Shown here one piece after another: positions 34,448-42,853 of a stretch of DNA of 64,000 nucleotides (the first letter of the stretch is position 1; the number at the start of each line of letters is the position of its first letter). Both the position numbers and the translations under genes were made by a program. Below the pieces are notes generated by a model. It had not been told where the DNA came from and ran no database searches. It worked only from the letters and a program-made list of their open reading frames with translations. Where the stretch lies: contig NZ_KV917368.1 in assembly GCF_002019605.1 (NCBI RefSeq), positions 3,796,519 through 3,860,518 of the forward strand, given 5' to 3'. Source of the DNA: Alkalihalobacterium alkalinitrilicum (GTDB lineage Bacteria > Bacillota > Bacilli > Bacillales > Bacillaceae_F).

Positions 34448-34993
34448 ATGGAGAAGAGGATTGAAACACAACTAAATAATTTACAAGCAAAAGATAAGAA
34501 CGTACGCTATGAAGCATTCATGGACATTTTATCAGTTACTGAGGAAAAAGTAGATTGGGCTTACGAGATATGGGAGCAGTTCGCGCGTGATTTAAGCGAC
34601 TCGGATCCTCATCGACGAGCTGTAGCTGCACAAATTTTATGTCGGTTAGCAAAAAGTGATCCCGAGAATCGGTTAAAGACCGATTTCCCAAAAATTTTAG
34701 CTGTAACGAAAGATGAAAAATTTGTGACTGCAAGGCATAGCCTACAATCACTTTGGCATATTGCTTTAGCTGGAGCTGAGCAACAAGAAATGGTTATCCA
34801 AAGTCTAGCCGCTCGCTTTCATGATTGTACGAGTGAAAAAAATTATACATTAATTCGCTTTGACATTATCCAAAGCTTGAAAAACCTATATGAAAAAAGA
34901 CAAGATGAAGAAATAAAGGAGATAGCTCTCGAATTGATAAACATCGAAGAAGATCCAAAGTATAAAAAGAAATATAACTCGGTGTGGAAATAA
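34448..34993 (+). CDS. HEAT-repeat-like helical protein
   Basis: 181 residues, almost all helical, with repeated pairs (QAKDKNVRYEAFMDILSVTE; SDSDPHRRAVAAQILCRLAK; FVTARHSLQSLWHIALAGAE) of the HEAT/armadillo type. It has no catalytic motif, signal or membrane helix. It is probably a protein-protein interaction module, divergent from rsbQ (176 bases apart). GAAGGAAGAGGTGTTGT precedes the ATG. A bidirectional terminator follows. Function unknown. Confidence 0.8.
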   Translation: MEKRIETQLNNLQAKDKNVRYEAFMDILSVTEEKVDWAYEIWEQFARDLSDSDPHRRAVAAQILCRLAKSDPENRLKTDFPKILAVTKDEKFVTARHSLQSLWHIALAGAEQQEMVIQSLAARFHDCTSEKNYTLIRFDIIQSLKNLYEKRQDEEIKEIALELINIEEDPKYKKKYNSVWK

Positions 34994-35031
34994 TCGTCTC
35001 AAATTAATAGTTTGGTTAATTATGGCAGGTA

Positions 35032-35074
35032 AAAAACAGGTTAAATCGATTTCAATGATTTAACCTGCTTTTCG
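35032..35074. terminator. Bidirectional terminator
   Basis: AAAACAGGTTAAATC pairs with GATTTAACCTGCTTTT (one mismatch) around GATTTCAAT. Confidence 0.85.
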
Positions 35075-35124
35075 TCTAAACATGATTGCTTGCACAAAGT
35101 AAATTCTTTTTTACTTTAAGATTG

Positions 35125-35457
35125 TTAAGATCCAACGGTAATACGCTTGTTAATACTTGAAGACGGTGTTTCTAGAAAGGCAATATATTCTTCTGGTGTT
35201 ACCCCTGCTTGAAGTGCTTCTAAGATGATTTTGTCCCAATCGGGGTCTATTGTGTCCAAAGAACTTTCCACTAAAATCGAATCAACAGAAATATTTAACG
35301 CCTGGGCTATTTTTTCAACAAATGTGAACGAAGGATATTCGTTATCTTTTCTTTCAATGGAGCGAAGATAGGACTTGTCTACTCCTGCACGAATTGCAAG
35401 TTCAGTTTGTGTTAGGCCTTTTTCTTTACGAAACTTTCTAATCGTTTGTCCAACCAT
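35125..35457 (-). CDS. SinR-like transcriptional regulator
   Basis: 110 residues. It has an N-terminal helix-turn-helix of the XRE type (TIRKFRKEKGLTQTELAIRA, VDKSYLRSIERKDNEYPSFT) and a C-terminal helical hairpin DPDWDKIILEALQAGVTPEE, YIAFLE, which is the SinR/SinI dimerisation region. Length and layout are those of SinR, the master repressor of biofilm matrix genes. No sinI-like gene is adjacent; both flanks carry other functions. It may be a SinR paralogue such as SlrR, or an orphan. Identity with SinR itself is therefore not claimed. Confidence 0.82.
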   Translation of the reverse strand: MVGQTIRKFRKEKGLTQTELAIRAGVDKSYLRSIERKDNEYPSFTFVEKIAQALNISVDSILVESSLDTIDPDWDKIILEALQAGVTPEEYIAFLETPSSSINKRITVGS

Positions 35458-35823
35458 ACTTATTCACCCCGTATAATTACTTTTATTTTCCTATCTATAC
35501 GGGGAAAGTTGCATTTTTTAGGGGGTATCACTAAAAAATTTTATAAATTAACTGATGAGCCTATTAATATTGTCCTAATCTGTATTTTCTTTTTGTTAAC
35601 CGATAGGATTTCTATTACTGAAGAACCTGCTATGAAATAAAAATATGTAAAATTGGTTGGAAGTCGTTTTAAGTGTTAAAAATTATCCTTTATTCACTCG
35701 AGTTTTTTAATAATGCAACAAGTTAACTATGATATAATACCTATAACAAAAGTAAAAATTACGATACGTCCTAAAAAATGGTATAGAGATAAGATCGAGG
35801 GGGCTTGGAATGTGGGGGGTACA

Positions 35824-36810
35824 GTGGAAAAAAATCTGAATGTTTCGGTATTAATGAATGAATTAAAGCAAGATAATCAGGAAATGCAAAATGTAATGAA
35901 AAATATAAAAGATATATCAACAAAATCGAATATTTTAGCATTAAATTCAGGAATTGAAGCAGCTCGTGCAGGAGAGGCAGGTCGCGGTTTTTCAGTTGTT
36001 GCGACAGAAATTAAAAAATTTGCGGAAGAAAGTTTAAATGCTAGTAAAGATAGTGAAAAAATCATTAATAAAATTCAAAATAAAGCCAATGAAATTATTG
36101 CGGTCCGTACGGTTGATATAGCTTACGATACGATTGATAAGATTGATCGGAATTTATTTGAGCGGAATTGCGATGTGCAGGCTTGGGCAACATTTGATGC
36201 GATTAAGAATTGTCTAACAGCTCCTTCAATAGAGTCAAAAAAAGCTGCACAAGATTTAATGAAAAATATATATAAAATTTATGAAGTGTACTTTGATTTA
36301 TTTGTCGTTGATATTACAGGTGAAATTGTGGTCGCATCGCAAAATCAAAATCAAGTTGGAAAAGACATGTCTGGACGTGACTGGTTTAAAGAAACAGTGC
36401 GAACGAATCATGTTCATGTAACTGATATGTACTACTCTTCCGTTGTAGGCGGTCACACGATGGGATATTCGAGCCCTGTACATAACGATGCGGGGGAGAT
36501 TATTGGGGTATTTACAACGAGGTTTAACTGGGAATTTATCTATGATATTATCGATCGTGTAAAAATCGGGGAAAATAGTAAACTATATGTTATTAATTCT
36601 GAGGGTTACATTATTGCATCGAAAGATCGTTCTGGAATACTAGAAACGAAGATGACGCAATTAAAAGCGGTACAATATGTACTGTCAAAAAGAGAAACGC
36701 GAGGGTATACGCTAGAAAATAATCAAATATATGCATTTTGTTTAACCGAAGGCTACAATGCATATAAAGGCAAAGGCTGGTCGGTTATTGTCGTAGAATC
36801 TATCGTTTAA
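35824..36810 (+). CDS. Soluble chemoreceptor-like protein with C-terminal Cache domain
   Basis: About 328 residues. The N-terminal part is a short MCP signalling hairpin ([40 protein letters not shown], ~40-80). Instead of a membrane anchor, a C-terminal sensor follows, resembling dCache: [15 protein letters not shown] (~120-135), [68 protein letters not shown]. No transmembrane segment or signal peptide is visible. I chose GTG 35824, which has TGTGGGGGGTACA directly upstream, over an earlier ATG at 35713 without an RBS. The domain order is inverted compared with normal receptors. Confidence 0.78.
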   Translation: MEKNLNVSVLMNELKQDNQEMQNVMKNIKDISTKSNILALNSGIEAARAGEAGRGFSVVATEIKKFAEESLNASKDSEKIINKIQNKANEIIAVRTVDIAYDTIDKIDRNLFERNCDVQAWATFDAIKNCLTAPSIESKKAAQDLMKNIYKIYEVYFDLFVVDITGEIVVASQNQNQVGKDMSGRDWFKETVRTNHVHVTDMYYSSVVGGHTMGYSSPVHNDAGEIIGVFTTRFNWEFIYDIIDRVKIGENSKLYVINSEGYIIASKDRSGILETKMTQLKAVQYVLSKRETRGYTLENNQIYAFCLTEGYNAYKGKGWSVIVVESIV

Positions 36811-36811
36811 G

Positions 36812-36851
36812 AAAAATAGGAGCTGACCGATTGAGGTTAGCTCCTATTTTC
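36812..36851. terminator. Bidirectional terminator
   Basis: AAAAATAGGAGCT(GACC) pairs with (GGTT)AGCTCCTATTTT. Confidence 0.9.
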
Positions 36852-36875
36852 AGTCGTTTTATTAAAGTTTAATCG

Positions 36876-37670
36876 TTATTCATTGACAAAATAAGGTTCT
36901 GAAACGGGTGGATTCCACCGAACTATGTTTTTTCCATTCACTCCAAAAATGGCTCCTGTTTCTTTCATGTCGTGTGTTTTCAACAGATGGACGACAAATG
37001 AAGCCACTTCATCAGAAGAACCGATGTTCCAATAAGAAGGTAGCTCTTGGCCACCTTCAGCAGCTTTCTGTTTTGCTTTTTCAATATAAGGCTGGGTCAT
37101 ATTCGTTAGCGCAGCAGGAGCAATTGCATTGACTAGTATATTGTCACGTTTTAACTCTTTAGCAAGGGTCCAAGTCATTCCGTTAATGGCCGCTTTTGCT
37201 GCACTATAATTAATTTGTCCAATGGTACCCTCTAATCCAGCGGTTGAGGTCATATTGATGATATGCCCGCTAGACTTTTGCTGTTTTAGAAATTTGATAA
37301 ACGGTCGTGTACAGAGGAATGTCCCATTTACGTGAACATTAAGGACGTGAGAAAATTCATGATCGCTCATTTTATAGGTAAGTTGATCATGGATGATTCC
37401 TGCGTTATTAATGAGTATGGATACATTTCCAAACGTTCTTAGGGCTAGATCCAATAGCTCTTGTCCTGTATCAGGATGCTCAACAGGCTTTGCTAATCCA
37501 ACCGCTCTTCCACCTGATGAATGAATTTCTTCAACGGCTTCTTTCACTTTGTTTGCATTCCGGCCATTTATGACAACAGCAGCACCACTATCTGCAAGTT
37601 GTTTGGCAATACTGTAGCCAATTCCTGTTGTGGAGCCTGTAATAATGGCAACTTGTTCATCGAAATTCAC
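36876..37670 (-). CDS. SDR family oxidoreductase
   Basis: 264 residues. VAIITGSTTGIGYSIAKQLA is the NAD(P)-binding TGxxxGIG motif, ILINNAGI the NNAG motif, and SGHIINMTST...YSAAKAAINGM the Ser-Tyr-Lys triad. It is the third gene of an operon with the thiolase and acyl-CoA ligase upstream. That setting suggests a 3-hydroxyacyl or 3-ketoacyl reductase in a fatty-acyl degradation or synthesis route. An open frame extends to 37685. I prefer the GTG at 37670 (NFDEQVAIITG) because it gives the usual SDR start, although RBS spacing is not ideal. Confidence 0.88.
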   Translation of the reverse strand: MNFDEQVAIITGSTTGIGYSIAKQLADSGAAVVINGRNANKVKEAVEEIHSSGGRAVGLAKPVEHPDTGQELLDLALRTFGNVSILINNAGIIHDQLTYKMSDHEFSHVLNVHVNGTFLCTRPFIKFLKQQKSSGHIINMTSTAGLEGTIGQINYSAAKAAINGMTWTLAKELKRDNILVNAIAPAALTNMTQPYIEKAKQKAAEGGQELPSYWNIGSSDEVASFVVHLLKTHDMKETGAIFGVNGKNIVRWNPPVSEPYFVNE

Positions 37671-37696
37671 TTTTACACACCACACTTCCTATAAAT

Positions 37697-38845
37697 TTAA
37701 TCCACCAATTCGAACAGGGTAGCTAAGCCTAGTCCACCACCAATTCCTAGTGTTGCTAGTCCTCGTTTTAATCTTTGTCTTTTCATTTCTGTCATCAAGC
37801 GAGTGACTAGTATCGCTCCAGACGCACCGTATGGATGACCAATGGCTAATGCACCACCGTTTTGATTTACTTTTTCCAGAGGGATCTCTAGTGCGTTTAA
37901 ACTAGCTAAAACTTGTGAAGCAAAGGCTTCATTAAACTCGACGATATCAATGTCTAAGGAGGAGAGCTGTTGACGTTCAAATAACTTTTGGACTGCAGGG
38001 ACAGGACCAATACCTAGAAAATTGGGGTCAACCCCTGCACTTACTGCATCAACAAACCGTAAAGTAGGCTGCAATCCTAACTCGTGGCACTTTTCAACTG
38101 ACATTATTAATACAACAGCTGCACCGTCATTCATCGGACATGCATTTCCTGCAGTCACGGTACCCTTTTCTTTAAAGACTGGGGGAAGAGAATGTAGCTT
38201 TTCAAGGGATGTATTTTTCCGTGGACATTCATCGTTTGTCATTCCAGCAATAGGAACAATTTCTTCAGAAAAATGTCCTGATTGAATTGCTTTAACGGCT
38301 TTCATATGACTATTGTAGGCGTACTCATCTTGCATTTCCCGAGTAATTTGGTGAGCTTCAGCGACGTTTTCAGCAGCCATTCCCATATCGGGATCACCAA
38401 TTTCATCTGGAGAAAAACGAGCTCTCGTAAACAATTCAGGTCCTTTTGGATGATAAAGAGAAGTAGGCTTGGCTATTTTCCATGGGGCGAGACTCGTACT
38501 TTCAACACCACCAGCTAAGTAGATGTCGCCAGCTCCTGCTTGAACGAGGCGAGCAGCGAGGTTGATAGCTTCTAGTCCAGAGCCACACTGTCGGTCAACA
38601 GTCACTCCTGGTATAGAAACAGGTAACCCTGCCGTTAAGGAAGAAAGACGAGCAAGGTTTCCTCCTGGTCCAACAGCATTCCCGAGAATCACTTCATCTA
38701 TTGTTGTTTGATCTAGTTGAACTTCTTCGACAATGCGTTGAATGAGAGGAGCAACTAAGTGCTCAGGAGGAATATCTTTAAACATTCCGCCAACCTTCCC
38801 GACGGCTGTTCGTTTTGCGGTAACAATCACGGCTTCTTTCATCAT
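37697..38845 (-). CDS. yhfS: Thiolase family acetyl-CoA acyltransferase, YhfS-like
   Basis: 382 residues. The nucleophile Cys87 sits in VTVDRQCGSGLEA, and NEAFASQ and GALAIGHPYGASGA (His) are conserved. In the last block the expected second catalytic Cys is replaced: LATLGIGGGLGLATLF has Gly where thiolases have CxGGG. It should have weakened or altered condensation or thiolysis chemistry. The gene lies between an SDR and an AMP-ligase, as yhfS-yhfT do in B. subtilis, so they probably form one pathway. RBS CAAAGGATGTGAA precedes the start. Confidence 0.88.
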   Translation of the reverse strand: MMKEAVIVTAKRTAVGKVGGMFKDIPPEHLVAPLIQRIVEEVQLDQTTIDEVILGNAVGPGGNLARLSSLTAGLPVSIPGVTVDRQCGSGLEAINLAARLVQAGAGDIYLAGGVESTSLAPWKIAKPTSLYHPKGPELFTRARFSPDEIGDPDMGMAAENVAEAHQITREMQDEYAYNSHMKAVKAIQSGHFSEEIVPIAGMTNDECPRKNTSLEKLHSLPPVFKEKGTVTAGNACPMNDGAAVVLIMSVEKCHELGLQPTLRFVDAVSAGVDPNFLGIGPVPAVQKLFERQQLSSLDIDIVEFNEAFASQVLASLNALEIPLEKVNQNGGALAIGHPYGASGAILVTRLMTEMKRQRLKRGLATLGIGGGLGLATLFELVD

Positions 38846-38846
38846 T

Positions 38847-40322
38847 TCACATCCTTTGGTGTTCTAATTTTGGTTGCACTAATTTGATTAGTTCTTTTCT
38901 GGCAATTTTTCCACTTGTCGTATAAGGAAAGGCGTCTATTTCAATTAACATTTGTGGACATTTGTAAGCAGCTAACTTTTGTTTGCAATATTGTTTTAAT
39001 TGGAGTTGAGAAAGTGGTTTTCCATCTTTCCATTGAATGGCAGCAATTACTTTTTCACCCCAATAGAGATCTTCAATACCGAAAACAGCCACTTCAGCAA
39101 CTTCAGGAAGAAGACATAACACTTTTTCTACTTCTTCAGGGTAAATATTTAAACCACCACTAATGATCATATTTTTTTCGCGCCCAACAAGAGTGATGTA
39201 CCCATTAGTGTCCATGAAAGCTAAATCACCAACTGTTGCCCATTCTCCATGGAAAACTTCTTTTGTAGCGTCAGGATTGTTGAGATAGCCACTAAACATC
39301 TGCTTACTTTTTATGAATAATTTTCCAATTTCACCATAATCCGTTTCAGTTCCGTCAGAACGTCGAATTGATACTTGAACACCAGGGAATGGGTGTCCGA
39401 CAGACTCAGGATTTTCGCTATTTCCGTTATGATCCAAAACGCTGACAAAACTTAATTCAGAGGCACCGTAAAATTCGAACACTTCTGCATTGGGAACGAG
39501 TTGACGTGCTTTATTCTTCAAAGGAACTTGCCACTTGGCTCCTGCTGAAATTACTTTTTCTAAGCGGGTGATCGAAGGATTTCCGTCTTTATACACGTTA
39601 TCTAGTGCAGAAAACATCGTAGGTACGAGATACAGTACGGTTATTGGTACGGCAGTTAACGTTTGATAGACTGAATGGGCACTGAATTTTTTTGTCACAT
39701 ACAAGGTGGCACCAATATGAAGCGAGTGAACGGCTGCATATAAAAAATGGGAGTGAACGAGAGGACCTGGAGAAAAAATAAGATCATCTTTGTTGAGCTT
39801 AAATACTTGTTCGCTTCCAGTAAAGCTGTGAAGCCAAGAAGAATGAGTCCGCAAATATCCCTTTGGTTTCCCTGTTGTTCCTGATGTATAGCCAATATAA
39901 AAGATGTCACTTTCTGATGTTTCGTAGTTTGGAATAGGTGTTTTAGGTTGCTGTTTGAGTTGCTCTAGCGAGAAAGTGAGAATGTTCTGGGTTTTGATTT
40001 GTTGTGTAGTTATCAACACATCAGGGGTACAGTCTGAGATAATGTGTTGCAAATCGTCATTACTCCATTTGGGGTCAAGTGGAATCGCTATTGCTCCTAT
40101 TTCACTTATTGCTAAAAATAGGATTAAAAAATCAACATCGTTTTCTAGTAAAAAGGCAACCTTCTTTTGGTATGGATGTTCAAGGGTAGTGACTAGTTGT
40201 TGTTGCATGCTTTGAATATTTTCGTAAAGTTCTTTATATGTTAGTTGGTCATCATCACAAACAACCGATATTTTCGAAGAACATGAATGTACAGTAAATG
40301 GAATTGTTTTACCAATCGTCAT
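38847..40322 (-). CDS. yhfT: Acyl-CoA synthetase (AMP-forming), YhfT-like
   Basis: 491 residues of the ANL superfamily. The P-loop YIGYTSGTTGKPKG (~146-159), EFYGASELSF (A5), GDLAFMDTNGYITLVGREKN (A7-A8 hinge) and the C-terminal catalytic Lys in YTTSGKIARKEL are all present. It activates a carboxylate, probably a fatty acid, to its CoA thioester, which the adjacent thiolase and reductase would process. It is the first gene of the minus-strand operon; the downstream thiolase begins one base after its stop. Confidence 0.9.
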   Translation of the reverse strand: MTIGKTIPFTVHSCSSKISVVCDDDQLTYKELYENIQSMQQQLVTTLEHPYQKKVAFLLENDVDFLILFLAISEIGAIAIPLDPKWSNDDLQHIISDCTPDVLITTQQIKTQNILTFSLEQLKQQPKTPIPNYETSESDIFYIGYTSGTTGKPKGYLRTHSSWLHSFTGSEQVFKLNKDDLIFSPGPLVHSHFLYAAVHSLHIGATLYVTKKFSAHSVYQTLTAVPITVLYLVPTMFSALDNVYKDGNPSITRLEKVISAGAKWQVPLKNKARQLVPNAEVFEFYGASELSFVSVLDHNGNSENPESVGHPFPGVQVSIRRSDGTETDYGEIGKLFIKSKQMFSGYLNNPDATKEVFHGEWATVGDLAFMDTNGYITLVGREKNMIISGGLNIYPEEVEKVLCLLPEVAEVAVFGIEDLYWGEKVIAAIQWKDGKPLSQLQLKQYCKQKLAAYKCPQMLIEIDAFPYTTSGKIARKELIKLVQPKLEHQRM

Positions 40323-40450
40323 AAATTCACCTCGTTTTATTACTTTTTTAATTAATTTCTTTATATAGAGAGGAGGGGAGGGGGCATTGTTTATTTTTGA
40401 TATGTTATGAAAGCTTTGATTTTCACTATTTTACTTTAGAATAATAGAAA

Positions 40451-40475
40451 AGGGGTGTCCATGGGACACCCCTGT
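40451..40475 (-). terminator. Terminator of bioY
   Basis: A perfect palindrome AGGGGTGTCC-ATG-GGACACCCCT directly after the bioY stop; a T-run follows on the minus strand. Confidence 0.85.
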
Positions 40476-40480
40476 ATTAA

Positions 40481-41053
40481 TTACGCCGCTTTGCTTTTTG
40501 GGTCACGAGACTTTTTAATAAGTGGGTACGCTTTCTTTATTTGCATAGCAATGACAGCTGCAACTACTACTTTTGCAATATCCCCAGGAATATAAATGAG
40601 AGCTTGATATGCAGCAGTGCCCCACGGAATCCCGATGTTGAAGGAAGTGTAAGTAACTCCAGCAGCATAAATAACAATGATCCCACCTATGATATTAAAT
40701 AATATAAAGCGAGCAATGTTCATCTTATGCCAATATTTTTCTACTAAATAGCCGATCACAAACGCTGCTATTGGCCAACTTAAAATATATCCACCACTAG
40801 GTCCTAAAAACACGCTAATGCCGCCGCGTCCACCAGAAAGAAGTGGTGCACCGAATGCTACAAGTAAAACAAAAATAACCAGACTCATTCCACCATACCT
40901 GGCACCTAAGATAGCACCTGCGAGCATAACACCTAATGATTGTGCTGTAATAGGGACTGGAGAAATAGGTAGTACAAGTGGCGGTAAAATACCAAGAGCT
41001 GCGATAAGTGCTACAAAAACTGAAGCATACATCATATTTTTCAATTTCATCAT
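40481..41053 (-). CDS. bioY: Biotin transporter substrate-binding subunit BioY
   Basis: About 190 residues with six hydrophobic segments. PISPVPITAQSLGVMLAGAI and GARYGGMSLVIFVLLVAFGA, SGGRGGISVFLGPSGGYILS, FNIGIPWGTAAYQALIYIPG are the BioY signature. It imports biotin, either alone or as the S component of an ECF transporter. A BirA operator overlaps its promoter, so it should be repressed by biotin. The ATG at 41053 was chosen over an upstream TTG. yhfT-yhfS lie directly downstream, as in B. subtilis. Confidence 0.92.
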   Translation of the reverse strand: MMKLKNMMYASVFVALIAALGILPPLVLPISPVPITAQSLGVMLAGAILGARYGGMSLVIFVLLVAFGAPLLSGGRGGISVFLGPSGGYILSWPIAAFVIGYLVEKYWHKMNIARFILFNIIGGIIVIYAAGVTYTSFNIGIPWGTAAYQALIYIPGDIAKVVVAAVIAMQIKKAYPLIKKSRDPKSKAA

Positions 41054-41093
41054 AATCACCATTTTCAAAATAGTATAAAGATTTCTTTTGCTT

Positions 41094-41146
41094 AGTATAA
41101 TGTCAACAGAAGATCATGTCAACTATATTTAATATTAAGTTAACAA
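41094..41146 (-). promoter_or_regulatory. bioY promoter with BirA operator
   Basis: On the minus strand TTGTTAAC (41146-41139), 15 bases, then GTTGACAT (41123-41116): the BirA-type palindrome with an imperfect right half. The right half overlaps the -35 TTGACA (41122-41117). After exactly 17 bases comes the -10 TATACT (41099-41094). Biotinoyl-AMP-loaded BirA would block RNA polymerase. Confidence 0.85.
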
Positions 41147-41400
41147 TAGAGTGTAACTTTAAAAACGGTTAAGTTAACCTCGTATAGTAGGTAACCTAAA
41201 GTTAAACGATCTAACTAAAGATAAGGTAGAAAATAAAATGGAATTTGAAATATACTTCATAGTTAATAGAAATTGATAATCCAGCTACTTAATTCCGTAT
41301 TAGTTGGCAATAGCACTCCTATAAAATAAATGAAGTTTATAGTATGAAAAACAGAGTAGGGGAGGGAGAACGAGTAATAGTACAGGGTAAAATGGTAGCA

Positions 41401-41568
41401 GAATACAGACGTTTACAATTTGGTATACAAGTACACACAATGTATACTTTATGTTTACAAAAATTTGTACATGTATTCAAACCAGTACACATACTGTCAT
41501 TACAAGTTGTATACATTTTTAGATGTTTTGTTTACATTAATGTATACACGTTTGCAAAATGAATACAA
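41401..41568. repeat. Iteron array, probable parC centromere
   Basis: About fifteen GTWTACA-like heptamers in direct orientation, starting at 41401, 41411, 41423, 41431, 41442, 41453, 41467, 41473, 41485, 41496, 41509, 41530, 41542, 41550 and 41561. Variants are GTATACA, GTTTACA, GTACACA and GAATACA. The mean step is ~10.7 bases, one helical turn, with a gap near 41520. It ends ~12 bases before a promoter for the actin-like gene, like the parC region of plasmid partition loci. Confidence 0.85.
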
Positions 41569-41579
41569 CTTATGGATTA

Positions 41580-41608
41580 TTGACTTGTTGCTCGGAATCT
41601 ATTATCCT
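41580..41608 (+). promoter_or_regulatory. Sigma-A promoter of parM-parR
   Basis: TTGACT (41580-41585), 17 bases, TATCCT (41603-41608), 55 bases before the parM start. It lies directly downstream of the repeat array, so binding of ParR to the array should repress it. Confidence 0.75.
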
Positions 41609-41662
41609 TTAATTACCAGATAAATTGGTAGTTTAATAATGTAAATTTGAAAGGATGATTGG

Positions 41663-42844
41663 ATGAGTGTTTCACGAATTGCGGCGATTGATGTAGGTAA
41701 TGATTGTGTGAAGGCAATCTTTGGAAAATACGACTCAGAACTGTACATACCTAATGTTATTGCTAGAGATACAGAAGATCGACCTGTTATCGGAATAGAA
41801 GATTTAAATGAAAAGGACCCTCTAGATGGAATTCATATAAGAGTTCACTCCCCTGCTTTAAAAGAAAACAATGTTATTTATCGTGTAGGAAACTTGGCAA
41901 CGAAAAGTGACAATCCAAACGAACTTGACCCAGGAAGTAGCAAATCTGAAGAAGATCAAACATTAGTGATGCTGTTTACTTCTTTAGCATTGGATGCAGT
42001 TAAAAGTGGAACGTCTAATACTTCGAGAGACTCCAAAGCGGTAATTGATGCAAATTATACACTTGGAACAGGGTTGCCGCTTCGTGAAGTGAAAGAAGGA
42101 AAAGATGTGGGTTACCGTTCACAACTATTAGGTTCTGTTCACCAAGTTGAGTTTCTCGTTACCCCAAAATATCAAGGGATAAAAGTCAATATTAAATTTG
42201 ATGAAGTGAAAGTGTACCCTGAAGGTTTTGCTGCTTATATTAACTTAGTGATGGATAAGGACTTAAATATTATTAATAGAGATTTAATTGATAAAAGAAT
42301 TTTAATACAAGATATTGGTGGGTTATCGACTGATGTGGCTGTTATCAAAAATCGTAATGTCGACGATGATAAGGCTCAAGGGTTTAATATTGGAGTATCA
42401 GAAGCATTAGAATCCATTCGTGAGGAAATTCGTTCCAAACATGGAGTTGAATTAGATAGCCGTCGTGATGTTGTTGAAATCATTACGAGAAAGAATGACA
42501 GAAACCATATTATGGTAAAAGGGAGTCGGACAAGCGTTCATGATATTACCGATCGTATCCTTTTAGAGCTAGCCAAAAAACAGTATAGACATTTACGTAA
42601 TGTTTGGCAAAAAAATTCCCAAACTGAAATTTGCTATTTCGTTGGTGGCGGTGCAATGGTATTAAAAGAATATATTAAAACATTAAACAATAATTTAGAT
42701 GGTTACAATATTGAGTTTTTTGAAGACGAAAAAGAAAGTATTTGGATGATGGCAAATGCGTATTATAAACTCATTTCTGATTTTGTAAGAAAGAGTAATA
42801 AGGAAACGAAAGTACCAGAGAAAAAAACAGTACAAAATAAATAG
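41663..42844 (+). CDS. parM: Actin-like ATPase, ParM/StbA family
   Basis: 393 residues. The actin-fold nucleotide motifs are visible: phosphate 1 IAAIDVGNDCVKAIFGKYD (6-24), phosphate 2 LIQDIGGLSTDVAVIKN (~212-228) and adenosine ICYFVGGGAMVLKEY (~331-345). These place it in the ParM/StbA/Alp family of filament-forming plasmid-segregation ATPases. The C-terminal tail is lysine-rich. It should polymerise with ATP and push or pull DNA bound by ParR. RBS AAAGGATGATTGG. The parR gene follows nine bases after its stop. Confidence 0.93.
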   Translation: MSVSRIAAIDVGNDCVKAIFGKYDSELYIPNVIARDTEDRPVIGIEDLNEKDPLDGIHIRVHSPALKENNVIYRVGNLATKSDNPNELDPGSSKSEEDQTLVMLFTSLALDAVKSGTSNTSRDSKAVIDANYTLGTGLPLREVKEGKDVGYRSQLLGSVHQVEFLVTPKYQGIKVNIKFDEVKVYPEGFAAYINLVMDKDLNIINRDLIDKRILIQDIGGLSTDVAVIKNRNVDDDKAQGFNIGVSEALESIREEIRSKHGVELDSRRDVVEIITRKNDRNHIMVKGSRTSVHDITDRILLELAKKQYRHLRNVWQKNSQTEICYFVGGGAMVLKEYIKTLNNNLDGYNIEFFEDEKESIWMMANAYYKLISDFVRKSNKETKVPEKKTVQNK

Positions 42845-42853
42845 GGTGATTCC

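Noticed and set aside
35446-35640. Plus-strand frame divergent from the SinR-like gene (possible sinI)
   Set aside because: No RBS, and the sequence (hydrophobic, IRGKLHFLGGITKKF) does not resemble SinI.
41344-41562. Plus-strand open frame across the iteron array
   Set aside because: Composition is dictated by the GTWTACA repeats; no RBS, no family pattern.
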